From: Bacteroidaceae bacterium
Lineage (GTDB): Bacteria > Bacteroidota > Bacteroidia > Bacteroidales > Bacteroidaceae
Length of the DNA stretch: 63,271 nucleotides
Direction: 5' to 3'
Assembly: GCA_017650045.1 (NCBI GenBank)
Contig: JAGCFP010000089.1
Span: 1 to 63,271, forward strand
This document shows, in pieces, positions 1 to 7,044 of the stretch. Position 1 is the stretch's first letter. Every line of letters starts with the position of its first letter. The notes beneath the pieces were generated by a model that saw nothing but the letters and a program-made list of their open reading frames with translations, searched no databases and was not told the origin of the DNA. The position numbers and the translations under genes are program-made.

Positions 1-25
1 CTGTGAAGTGTGAAGACTAAAAAAG
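1..25. repeat. Partial end of an inverted-repeat element
   Basis: Bases 3-25 match the right arm of the element at 3031-3256 at about 20 of 23 positions (shared core GTGAAGTGTGAAG followed by TAAAA). The window appears to begin inside another copy. The rest of that copy lies outside, so its size cannot be judged. Confidence 0.5.
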
Positions 26-146
26 AATTTGCTATAAAAATACCTACAGATGCTTAAATAAGGAAAGGCTCTTATTACTTAGCGATGCATTTTACAAATA
101 ATGATGCGCATTTCTTTGGAATAGGCTTGAATTCCTTGAAGAAAAG

Positions 147-178
147 TTTGATTATCTTGCAGAATAATTGTATATTTG
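147..178 (+). promoter_or_regulatory. Promoter of the first TPR regulator gene
   Basis: TTTG at 147-150 and TATATTTG at 171-178 are separated by 20 bases, the exact form of the Bacteroidetes primary sigma promoter (TTTG, 19-21 bases, TAnnTTTG). The start codon follows at 200, giving a leader of roughly 15 bases. Confidence 0.7.
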
Positions 179-199
179 TAACAATATATATAATTGTAA

Positions 200-1906
200 A
201 TGAAGAAGGTACTACTGCCCATAATCGCCTCATTACTATTGATCTGCTCATGTCATCGCAGGCCTGTTTACCCGCCTCAGTTCTATGTGGCAGACAGCTT
301 GGCCTCTGTGCAGCCCGATAGTGCCATTGCACTGCTGGAAGCCCTGAAAGCAGACAGCCCTCAGTGGGACAAGGCCACGCAGATGTACCATAACCTCCTT
401 ACCGTCAAGGCTCGTGACAAAGCCTATATCACCCACACTTCCGATAGCCTTATGCTCTCCGTGCTGAACTACTATGAACATGGAGGGGATAAACAATTAT
501 TGCCTGAAGCCTATTACTATATGGGTCGCACATACCGTGATATGAACGATGCACCCCGTGCTTTGGAATATTATCAGAAAGCCGTTGATATGATGCCAGG
601 GGAGGAACATCTTAAAATTAAGACCAAGGTATATGCTCAAATTGGATCTTTGTTCTTATATCAGAGATTGTATGATAAAGCCATGAGTGCATTTAAGAAT
701 TCATATCAGTGTGATTCAATACTTAAAGATACAGTTGGTATCATATACAACCTGCGAGATATGGCTCTCTGCTATGCCAATACAAATCGGAATGAAATAG
801 GCATAGAATATTTAAAACAAGCTATTGGTTATGCAGAAAACATAAAGAATGAAAGGATGAGCCTGATAGCAAGCTCGCAGTTAGCCAGTTTGTATTTGCA
901 GAGAGGCGACTATGAGTTGGCTTACGATGCAATCAAGCCTTCATTAAATAATATAAATACTGCCAATGTCAGTAGTGTTTATTCTATTGTGGCTTCTGTA
1001 CATCAGCACCTCAACCATAGAGATTCTGCATCCTATTATTATAATAAATTGTTGGTTTATGGAGATACCTATGCCAAGGCAGAAGCTTACTTCCAATTGG
1101 CAAAAATGTCAATAGAAAACTCGAAAGATTCAGAAGTTGTTTCTTTGTTGGATAATTATTATAAACAAGCGGACGCTCGAAAGTCTTTAACAGCAACAGA
1201 GACTGTTGCCCAGATGAACTCTCTTTATAATTATCAGCTGTATGTAGACAGAGCCAATAAGGCAATAACTGATCAGAAGAATACACAATTATTAGTTTTG
1301 CTTCTGGGTATTTTGTTATTGTTTTTGGTTGCCCTTGGGGTATTACTTTATATGCGCTTCTCATATAACCATAAGCAAAAGTCTCTGGAGTTAGCAAAAG
1401 CAAAATTGGAACAAGAAAACCTTCAGAAATTGATTAGTGATCATATTAATACCATCGAACAGCTAAAGACGGACCAAATAGGTCAGTCTATCAATATTGA
1501 TCAGCTTAATAGTATAATAAAGGAAAAGGAGTTGCTTATAAGCCAATATAGAAACCAGTCAATAGAAATATCCAATCGTTATTTCAAGGAAACATCATGG
1601 TATAAGGAAATAATGAACAGATCTATTGATGTGAAGAATCCAAAGTTGTTGAAACCTTTTACAGAGAAAGAGCAGGCAGAGCTTAAGCATGAAGTTTTCA
1701 ATATATATTCCTCATACATTGATCAGTTAAAAGCGAATCATCCAGAGTTGGATGATGACAAATTGCTGTTGCTATGCCTTGATGCCTTGAAGTTAAAGGG
1801 ACTTTCCATGGCGTTGTGTTTTGGCTTTACGGATCCGCATGTCATATATACTCGTAAAGCTCGATTAAGAGAAGAATTGGGTTTTGATGCTGATATTGTT
1901 ACATAA
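200..1906 (+). CDS. Membrane-anchored TPR regulator (lipoprotein-type signal, C-terminal HTH-like end)
   Basis: This 568-residue protein starts with a short hydrophobic signal ending in Cys18, consistent with a lipoprotein signal or N-terminal anchor. TPR-like helices cover about residues 30-340 (for example YYMGRTYRDMNDAPRALEYY). A membrane helix lies near 364-386, a charged coiled coil near 392-455, and a C-terminal helical segment (DDKLLLLCLDALKLKGLS) resembles the LuxR-like helix-turn-helix end of Bacteroidetes TPR regulators, although it is divergent. It is paralogous to the protein at 50214-51962. The first 400 bases are GC-richer than the remainder. The architecture suggests a periplasmic sensor with a cytoplasmic output, but the signal and targets are unknown. 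Confidence 0.75.
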   Translation: MKKVLLPIIASLLLICSCHRRPVYPPQFYVADSLASVQPDSAIALLEALKADSPQWDKATQMYHNLLTVKARDKAYITHTSDSLMLSVLNYYEHGGDKQLLPEAYYYMGRTYRDMNDAPRALEYYQKAVDMMPGEEHLKIKTKVYAQIGSLFLYQRLYDKAMSAFKNSYQCDSILKDTVGIIYNLRDMALCYANTNRNEIGIEYLKQAIGYAENIKNERMSLIASSQLASLYLQRGDYELAYDAIKPSLNNINTANVSSVYSIVASVHQHLNHRDSASYYYNKLLVYGDTYAKAEAYFQLAKMSIENSKDSEVVSLLDNYYKQADARKSLTATETVAQMNSLYNYQLYVDRANKAITDQKNTQLLVLLLGILLLFLVALGVLLYMRFSYNHKQKSLELAKAKLEQENLQKLISDHINTIEQLKTDQIGQSINIDQLNSIIKEKELLISQYRNQSIEISNRYFKETSWYKEIMNRSIDVKNPKLLKPFTEKEQAELKHEVFNIYSSYIDQLKANHPELDDDKLLLLCLDALKLKGLSMALCFGFTDPHVIYTRKARLREELGFDADIVT

Positions 1907-1964
1907 TTTTTATCACACATGCTGATAATCATGATGTTTTGAAAGCCATTTGTTACATTATTCT

Positions 1965-1996
1965 TTTGATGTTATTGTATATTTCTTCTATCTTTG
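1965..1996 (+). promoter_or_regulatory. Promoter of the 266-residue lipoprotein gene
   Basis: TTTG at 1965-1968 and TATCTTTG at 1989-1996 are separated by 20 bases, a canonical Bacteroidetes promoter. The downstream gene starts at 2023, so it is transcribed independently of the preceding TPR gene. Confidence 0.7.
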
Positions 1997-2022
1997 CAAC
2001 AAGAACCAACATCTAAACGGAT

Positions 2023-2823
2023 ATGAAAAAGAATACATTTTTATTATGTGCGTTAATCTTTCTGTCACTTTTACCCTCATGCAGCAGTGACGAGATAACT
2101 GATGAAATCTCTACCAGATCAGACATATCAGTTTACGATTTGATGAGAATAGGTGAAGGCAAATTCTATTATTATAGTGGCTTTACTTCTGAAACAACAT
2201 TTTTCTTGAAGAAAGAGAAAGATGACTGGGTAGAAACCAAACTTGATGAAGAACCAGAGGTTGAATATACTGAAGAAGAGTTGCAGGATGGTATATTGGA
2301 TGGTCACCTTAGTAGGGATTATTTTCGTATCTTCCCTTATGGAAGAATGATGCATCCAGGCCATTTCTGGTTTGATGGTGGAAAAGTATATAGTGATTAT
2401 ACTGAAATGACAGCTTATTATATAGATTGGCAAAATGCAGACTTTAATTACGCTGAGATATTGCCATTCCTTGACTATATACGCACTATCACAGAAAAGA
2501 GTTCTGACATCTTTAAGTCAGAGTATTGGTTCTCTATGCTAAACCACATAGAGATCAGTGAAGGTAATGTCCTTAACATGTCTTTCAGCGAGCATCCCTT
2601 ACGCTTAGGCCGAGGAGCAGATTACAATTATGTGCTTGAATATGCGGATGAGACGAAACTTGTCATCCGAATTGAGTTCAAAGAAACTCGATTAGGGTGT
2701 GATGCCGTTAGACTGATCTATAAGGCTATCTCTCAGAGACCAAAATACTACAAGAACTTCAATTCTAAGGAAGAAGCCAAGCAGTTCATAGACGATATTC
2801 TGTCAAAGCTTAAAGAAGAATAA
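2023..2823 (+). CDS. Hypothetical lipoprotein, 266 aa
   Basis: A signal peptide ends in the lipobox LLPSC with Cys20, followed by the acidic run SSDE, like the surface-export signal of Bacteroidetes lipoproteins. The mature part is rich in Asp, Glu, Tyr and Phe and has no domain I recognise. It has its own promoter and a strong terminator, so it is a single-gene unit. It lies just after the TPR regulator in the same orientation, which would fit a regulator-target relationship, but that is only inferred from position. Confidence 0.7.
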   Translation: MKKNTFLLCALIFLSLLPSCSSDEITDEISTRSDISVYDLMRIGEGKFYYYSGFTSETTFFLKKEKDDWVETKLDEEPEVEYTEEELQDGILDGHLSRDYFRIFPYGRMMHPGHFWFDGGKVYSDYTEMTAYYIDWQNADFNYAEILPFLDYIRTITEKSSDIFKSEYWFSMLNHIEISEGNVLNMSFSEHPLRLGRGADYNYVLEYADETKLVIRIEFKETRLGCDAVRLIYKAISQRPKYYKNFNSKEEAKQFIDDILSKLKEE

Positions 2824-2849
2824 AAACTGTGCAGGTGATGTGCAGAGAT

Positions 2850-2897
2850 TTTCCAAGCTATGGGCACTGTGCCCATAGCTTGGAAATTTTATTTTTC
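2850..2897 (+). terminator. Rho-independent terminator of the lipoprotein gene
   Basis: A perfect inverted repeat of about 17 bases (2850-2866 and 2870-2886, core CCAAGCTATGGGCA) with a very short loop is followed by TTTTATTTTTCT. It lies 27 bases after the stop codon at 2823. Confidence 0.85.
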
Positions 2898-2990
2898 TAG
2901 TTAGGAAAATTTTTTTTGCTAACTAGGAAAAAAAATTCTAACGTAAAAAAACTATTTTCTGTGCACATGAAAATCTTTTTTCTGTGCACA
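2897..2990. repeat. AT-rich spacer with an inverted and a direct repeat
   Basis: CTAGTTAG (2897-2904) and CTAACTAG (2919-2926) form an 8-base inverted repeat. TTTTCTGTGCACA occurs twice (2955-2967 and 2978-2990), 23 bases apart start to start, about two helical turns, each containing the palindrome TGTGCACA. No gene is evident. The function is unknown. Confidence 0.5.
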
Positions 2991-3030
2991 CACGTAAACC
3001 ATAGTTTTGCCGTTTTTCATACCTCACTCT

Positions 3031-3256
3031 CTATTTTACCCTTCACACTTCACAGAAGACGCTTAAACGTCAGATTACCAGAATATAACGAGTGTGAAGT
3101 GTTGCGTTTGACTCTTCACAACACTTCACACTTCTTAGATTATGATTGCCCTGATGTGTGAAGAGTGGTGAAGTGTTAGCAAGCACTCTTCACGCAAGTT
3201 AATGTATGATATATATAGATTAATAGGCTCTCCGTGAAGTGTGAAGGGTAAAATAG
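3031..3256. mobile_element. MITE-like element with perfect 23-base terminal inverted repeats
   Basis: Bases 3031-3053 (beginning CTATTTTACCC) are the exact reverse complement of 3234-3256. Inside are further nested inverted repeats of the same sequence type, notably a 14-base pair at 3091-3104 and 3119-3132 (core AGTGTGAAGTGTTG). There is no open frame that looks genuine and no obvious target-site duplication. Size, terminal repeats and lack of coding are those of a miniature inverted-repeat element. The alternative is a non-mobile palindromic repeat. Confidence 0.6.
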
Positions 3257-3301
3257 TAAGTGGGCTGTAATTTCTATTCTGGATTTCGGGGAATATGGGA
3301 A

Positions 3302-3793
3302 TCAGAGCTTTTGAAACTCACTCTCAAAATTGGGGGTGAAAATACCCTTACCTATATTGGCCCGGATTTCATCAAGCGACCAGAAACGACCACCATCCAG
3401 CTCATCACTGGGATGTATATCTCCATCATAGGTAGTGCGGAATACGAAGACCAACTCACGTTCGATGGCAGACTCGAATACATAGTGCATCAGCGAGGTA
3501 GGGGTATAATTGGTAATGCCCAACTCTTCTTGGACTTCACGTCGCAAAGCCATCTCTACATTTTCTCCTAAATCTACATGCCCTCCACAAGCAGTGTCCC
3601 ACTTTCCTGGCTGTATGTCTTTCCAATCAGGACGCTTTTGCAAGTAGAGCTCGCCTTTGGAATTGTACACATGCAGATGCACTACAGGATGCAACAGTTT
3701 GCTTCCATTGTGGCATTCACCACGCGTGGCACTTCCTATAATGTTGCCCTCTTCGTCGCAGAGAGGGAAAAGCTCGTTTGAATTATCTTTCAT
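3302..3793 (-). CDS. NUDIX hydrolase
   Basis: This 163-residue protein carries a complete NUDIX box: G71, then E77 and REVQEELGI at 85-93, matching GX5EX7REUXEEXGU. The remainder (VVHLHVYNSKGELYLQKR, then PGKWDTACGGHVDLGEN) resembles the YfcD/isopentenyl-diphosphate-isomerase-like branch of small NUDIX enzymes. Such enzymes hydrolyse nucleoside-diphosphate-linked compounds in the cytoplasm. The substrate cannot be read from sequence. It is a single gene whose upstream side holds structured repeat copy A, and no clear TAnnTTTG box was found for it. Confidence 0.88.
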   Translation of the reverse strand: MKDNSNELFPLCDEEGNIIGSATRGECHNGSKLLHPVVHLHVYNSKGELYLQKRPDWKDIQPGKWDTACGGHVDLGENVEMALRREVQEELGITNYTPTSLMHYVFESAIERELVFVFRTTYDGDIHPSDELDGGRFWSLDEIRANIGKGIFTPNFESEFQKL

Positions 3794-3822
3794 AAAATCT
3801 ATTATTAAGTTACTATTCTTTT

Positions 3823-3996
3823 TTCTTTTGCACGATCAAAAGAAAAAGAATCAAAAAGAAAAATCGCCGACAGCATTTTTTCCACTAAAAATCACTCACG
3901 TTTTCCTAAAACGCAAAAACTCGCTTCGCTCTACAGTTTGCGTTTTTATACGGAAAACTTTCCCGATTTTCTTAACGCTCCAAAAATGAGGTCGGA
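3823..3996. repeat. Structured intergenic repeat, copy A
   Basis: This 174-base element opens with CTTTTG...CAAAAG, a small hairpin, then GAATCAAA and CGCCGAC. A long imperfect stem follows: CCGAC (3867-3871) with GTCGG (3991-3995), AAAATC with GATTTT (3965-3970), GTTTTCC (3900-3906) with GGAAAAC (3952-3958), and AAAACGCAAA (3908-3917) with TTTGCGTTTT (3937-3946). The apical loop carries CGCTTCG. Copy B at 6866-7043 has the same blocks and the same pairing plan with different stem sequences. Confidence 0.7.
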
Positions 3997-4022
3997 CAAT
4001 AACGATGTTCAATGCTCAATGC

Positions 4023-5252
4023 TCAGGGAATGAGCAACGAGCTGTCGCCATAACTCAGAAAACGGAAATCGTGACTCAAGGCATAGTCGTAGATGGTATG
4101 CCAATCACCCTTTACAAAGGCTGAAACCAGCAACAGCAAAGTACTTTGAGGCTGATGGAAGTTGGTAATCATCTGCTTTACGATGCGATACTGATAGCCA
4201 GGGGCAATGATGATTTGCGTACTGGTATGCAGCGTTTCCATGCCATGACGATCCAGATATGCAGCTACAGCCTTCAGCGCCTCTACTGAGGAGATTTGTG
4301 CAGCGGATTCTGGCAATTCATAGGGTTGCCACTGTTTCACCTTAAGAGCTTCTTCCTCTTGTTCTGGGTGTAGCAACAGCGCTACGCCAATGTGATAGAG
4401 CGACTCCAAGGTACGTACGGAGGTGGTACCCACAGCGATGGCTTGTCCTCCATGATCTATGAGTTTTTTGAGGGTACTTCGTGCCACAGATATCCATTCC
4501 GTGTGCATCTCATGTCCCTCTATCTCTTCACTCTTCACAGGCTTGAATGTACCAGCTCCTACATGCAGCGTCAATTCTTCCAGTTCCACGCCTTTGTCCT
4601 TCAAGGCATCCAGAACTCTCGTGGTGAAGTGCAGTCCTGCAGTAGGTGCAGCCACAGAGCCTTTAATCTTAGAATACACTGTTTGGTAGGTCACCTTATC
4701 ACTTTCTTGTGTTTCTCTATTTAAATAAGGTGGGATAGGCAATTCGCCAAAAACCTCTAAGATATCAGCAAAGGTCACAGAGGCATCATCCCAACGGAAA
4801 CCTATCCAATGGCTGGTGCCTACCGCCTCTCCACGCTCTGCACTGAGGGTGATGGCATGACCTTTTATCGTCATCTGGCGCTGCAGCACTTCACCCTTCC
4901 ACTTCTTGAGGTTGCCCACCAAGCAAAGCCATGCAGCGTGTTCCGTCTGTTGGAAATTCTGCGCATAGTCGGCTGGTTCGATGGGCTCCAAGCAGAATAC
5001 CTCTATCAACGCTCCTGTAGCCTTGCGGAAGTGCAGGCGGGCCTGAATGACTTTCGTATTATTGAAAACCATCAGTTCTCCTGTCTCTATGTAGTTTGGC
5101 AATGAGGTAAATACATCCTCGGTAACTTCCCCATGCTTGTAGAGCAGCAGTTTGGAATGGTCGCGCTTTGGCAGTGGAAACTTCGCTATACGTTCATCTG
5201 GCAGCGGATAGTTGTAATCGCTGATTTTAATATGTCTTGGATCTTGATTCAT
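4023..5252 (-). CDS. queA: S-adenosylmethionine:tRNA ribosyltransferase-isomerase QueA
   Basis: QueA transfers and rearranges the ribosyl group of S-adenosylmethionine onto 7-aminomethyl-7-deazaguanine in tRNA, making epoxyqueuosine. Family blocks are plain: an N-terminal YPLPDERIAKFPLPKRDHSKLL, then VFNNTKVIQARL, GSVAAPTAGLHFT, LHVGAGTFKPV and HEMHTEW, and a C-terminal ITNFHQPQSTLLLLVSAF. At 409 residues it is longer than the roughly 350 of many QueA proteins, with extra sequence in the middle and near residue 290. Immediately after the stop codon lies a short tandem repeat (TTGAGCA units, 4009-4024). Confidence 0.95.
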   Translation of the reverse strand: MNQDPRHIKISDYNYPLPDERIAKFPLPKRDHSKLLLYKHGEVTEDVFTSLPNYIETGELMVFNNTKVIQARLHFRKATGALIEVFCLEPIEPADYAQNFQQTEHAAWLCLVGNLKKWKGEVLQRQMTIKGHAITLSAERGEAVGTSHWIGFRWDDASVTFADILEVFGELPIPPYLNRETQESDKVTYQTVYSKIKGSVAAPTAGLHFTTRVLDALKDKGVELEELTLHVGAGTFKPVKSEEIEGHEMHTEWISVARSTLKKLIDHGGQAIAVGTTSVRTLESLYHIGVALLLHPEQEEEALKVKQWQPYELPESAAQISSVEALKAVAAYLDRHGMETLHTSTQIIIAPGYQYRIVKQMITNFHQPQSTLLLLVSAFVKGDWHTIYDYALSHDFRFLSYGDSSLLIP

Positions 5253-5266
5253 ATTCTTGTTTACAA

Positions 5267-5291
5267 GAAACGCACCATAAAGGTGCGTTTC
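5267..5291 (-). terminator. Hairpin after the small membrane protein genes
   Basis: GAAACGCACC (5267-5276) and GGTGCGTTTC (5282-5291) form a perfect 10-base stem with a 5-base loop, six bases beyond the stop of the 34-residue gene on the minus strand. The following T-run is weak, so termination is likely but not certain. Confidence 0.5.
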
Positions 5292-5296
5292 ACTTG

Positions 5297-5401
5297 TTAT
5301 TTTTTATTAGCTTTCATTTCTTTCTTCTCCTGAATATAGAAGTAAATGAAGCCAACAATAGCAATGACAGATACCAAAACTGACATAATAATTGCTCCCA
5401 T
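5297..5401 (-). CDS. Small single-helix membrane protein, 34 aa
   Basis: The frame encodes a 34-residue protein beginning MGAIIMSVLVSVIAIVGF, one transmembrane helix followed by a lysine-rich tail (EKKEMKANKK). The start is chosen because AAGGAGG lies at proper distance and because the ATG overlaps the stop of the upstream gene as TAATG, a translational-coupling arrangement. A longer reading frame to 5497 exists but its extra residues overlap the upstream gene out of frame. Small proteins of this look next to DUF6722 genes occur in Bacteroides as I recall. The function is unknown. Confidence 0.65.
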   Translation of the reverse strand: MGAIIMSVLVSVIAIVGFIYFYIQEKKEMKANKK

Positions 5402-5592
5402 TATTTTACCTCCTTTTCTTTTATATCTCGGAGAAACCATAGGCCAAGTCCGAGGGTTAATATTATTGCACAAGATACGATAATATAAACTATCCATCTC
5501 TCTTGTATATCACTAAACACAGATGCCAAAAGTACTGCTGTGACCAGATATTTGGCTACATCCATAAGCCATTTTCCAAACTCGTGTTTCAT
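5401..5592 (-). CDS. DUF6722-type small membrane protein
   Basis: This 63-residue protein begins MKHEFGKWLMDVAKYLVTAV and has two transmembrane helices (about residues 13-26 and 33-53) with a charged C-terminus. It matches the pattern I know for DUF6722 of Bacteroidetes (xxFGKWxxDxAKYxxTAxxLxxxFSDI). Its stop overlaps the start of the 34-residue gene, so the two are expressed together. A TATCTTTG box upstream at 5636-5643 can drive the pair. Function unknown. Confidence 0.75.
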   Translation of the reverse strand: MKHEFGKWLMDVAKYLVTAVLLASVFSDIQERWIVYIIVSCAIILTLGLGLWFLRDIKEKEVK

Positions 5593-5635
5593 TGATGTTT
5601 GTTTTTTACAATTAGTAATTAATGTATATCGACTG

Positions 5636-5643
5636 CAAAGATA
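5636..5643 (-). promoter_or_regulatory. -7 box for the DUF6722 pair
   Basis: CAAAGATA on the plus strand reads TATCTTTG on the minus strand, matching TAnnTTTG, 43 bases upstream of the DUF6722 start. No clear TTTG partner is visible. It is divergent to the box at 5705. Confidence 0.45.
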
Positions 5644-5704
5644 GTGCTTTATTTTTGATTTGAAAAAAAACTAGCATGGTATTTTATATGCGTAAAGTTT
5701 GCAC

Positions 5705-5712
5705 TATCTTTG
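5705..5712 (+). promoter_or_regulatory. -7 box for the DUF2027-Smr gene
   Basis: TATCTTTG lies 23 bases upstream of the ATG at 5736. The -33 position reads ATTT rather than TTTG, so the promoter is partial. Confidence 0.5.
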
Positions 5713-5735
5713 TGGCAAATAACATTAGAATAAAT

Positions 5736-6857
5736 ATGAAGATAGGAGATAAAGTCAGATTTTTGAGCGAAGTTGGTGGTGGCACCATCGTGGGTTTTCA
5801 AGGTAAGGATATTGCATTGGTGGAAGATGCAGATGGCTTTGCTATCCCCATGCAGGTGCGTGATATTGTGGCCATAGAAACGGATGAGTACAACATGCCA
5901 AGTGCTGCAGAGAAACAACGCAGACAAGCAGAACGCGAAGACCAGCTGAAGGCAAAACAGTCGCAACCAGCTGCCCCATACAGGGGGGTAGCAGCTCCTC
6001 AGCAATCCTCCACATCACCAAAGACAGGGGTGCAGAAACCTCAGGAAATCAAGGGTGGTGATGTGCTGAATGTCTATCTGGCTTTCGTGCCTGTGGATAT
6101 GAAGGCCATGAGTACGACCAACTTTGAGACCTATCTGATAAACGATAGTAACTTCTACCTCTATTATACCTATCTTGCTGGTGAGAATGGTTCTTGGAGT
6201 GCCCGCTCTCATGGGGTGCTGGAACCAAACACCAAGTTCTTCATTGAGGAATTCGACAAGGCGAGCTTGAACGACTTACAGCGTGTCTGTGTGCAACTGG
6301 TGGCTTTCAAGGATGGCAAGGCTTTTGCTCTGAAACCTGCGTGCAGCGTGGAATTACGCATCGATGTGGTGAAATTCTATAAGGTGCATACATTCAAGGA
6401 TACCGACTTTTTTGAGGAACCTGCCTTGATTTACGACTTGGTGCGTGATGATGTGCCAGTGCGTCAGATGATGGTTAGTGCTCAGGAGATAGAGCAGGCG
6501 TTGAAGGAGAAAGCGCGTGAAGAAAGTAAGTCGTTCGACCAGAAGCATGTCAAGGTGCGTAAAGGGATCAATTCCGAGATTGTGGAGGTGGACTTGCATG
6601 CTTCCTCATTGCTCGACACGATGGCAGGTATGGATAATGGCGACATCCTGAACTACCAACTTTCCAAGTTCCGTGAGGTGATGGAGCAGTATAAGACGAA
6701 GAAAGGACAGCGCATTGTCTTCATTCATGGAAAGGGTGAGGGGGTGCTTCGAAAAGCGGTGCTTCAAGAACTGCGCCAGAAGTATCCTACATGCAGTCAT
6801 CAAGATGCGTCATTCCAACAATATGGCTTTGGGGCAACGATGGTGATAGTGCATTAA
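5736..6857 (+). CDS. DUF2027 and Smr-domain protein
   Basis: This 373-residue protein starts [16 protein letters not shown] with a small SH3-like KOW-type beta segment, followed by a charged Gln/Pro-rich linker (about residues 65-115), a DUF2027 domain (VYLAFVPVD...[11 protein letters not shown]) and a C-terminal Smr domain. The Smr signatures are [12 protein letters not shown] and [16 protein letters not shown]. Smr domains bind or nick nucleic acid, and this combination is typical of Bacteroidetes. The start at 5736 is preferred over the in-frame ATG at 5676 because the promoter box at 5705 lies between them and homologues begin with MKIGD. Confidence 0.88.
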   Translation: MKIGDKVRFLSEVGGGTIVGFQGKDIALVEDADGFAIPMQVRDIVAIETDEYNMPSAAEKQRRQAEREDQLKAKQSQPAAPYRGVAAPQQSSTSPKTGVQKPQEIKGGDVLNVYLAFVPVDMKAMSTTNFETYLINDSNFYLYYTYLAGENGSWSARSHGVLEPNTKFFIEEFDKASLNDLQRVCVQLVAFKDGKAFALKPACSVELRIDVVKFYKVHTFKDTDFFEEPALIYDLVRDDVPVRQMMVSAQEIEQALKEKAREESKSFDQKHVKVRKGINSEIVEVDLHASSLLDTMAGMDNGDILNYQLSKFREVMEQYKTKKGQRIVFIHGKGEGVLRKAVLQELRQKYPTCSHQDASFQQYGFGATMVIVH

Positions 6858-6865
6858 TTATTCAT

Positions 6866-7043
6866 TTCTTTTGCTCGTGCAAAAGAAACGAATCAAAGAA
6901 AACACGCCGACTGCACTTCCACAGCTAAAATAAAGCACTTTTCTCCTAAGCACTGCAAGACGACCGCTTCGCGCTCTTATTGGTGCAGTGCTTTTAACGG
7001 ATAAAAGTCCTTTATTTTTATACGCTGTTCCAGTGATGTCGGA
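6866..7043. repeat. Structured intergenic repeat, copy B
   Basis: This 178-base copy repeats the layout of copy A: a CTTTTG...CAAAAG hairpin, GAATCAAA, CGCCGAC, then paired segments CCGAC (6907-6911) with GTCGG (7038-7042), AAAATAAAG (6927-6935) with CTTTATTTT (7010-7018), ACTTTTCTCC (6937-6946) with GGATAAAAGT (6999-7008, one mismatch), and AAGCACTGCA (6948-6957) with TGCAGTGCTT (6984-6993), and the loop CGCTTCG. It fills the space between the convergent Smr and hemW genes and could serve as a terminator for both. Confidence 0.7.
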
Positions 7044-7044
7044 A

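Noticed and set aside
2916-3161. 81-codon frame on the plus strand before and inside the inverted-repeat element
   Set aside because: It crosses the left terminal repeat and repetitive TTCACACTTCAC sequence. No homology or signal is recognisable.
3302-3793. Isopentenyl-diphosphate isomerase as the identity of the NUDIX protein
   Set aside because: It has some resemblance but the sequence follows the general NUDIX box with YfcD-like flanks. Substrate assignment is not justified.
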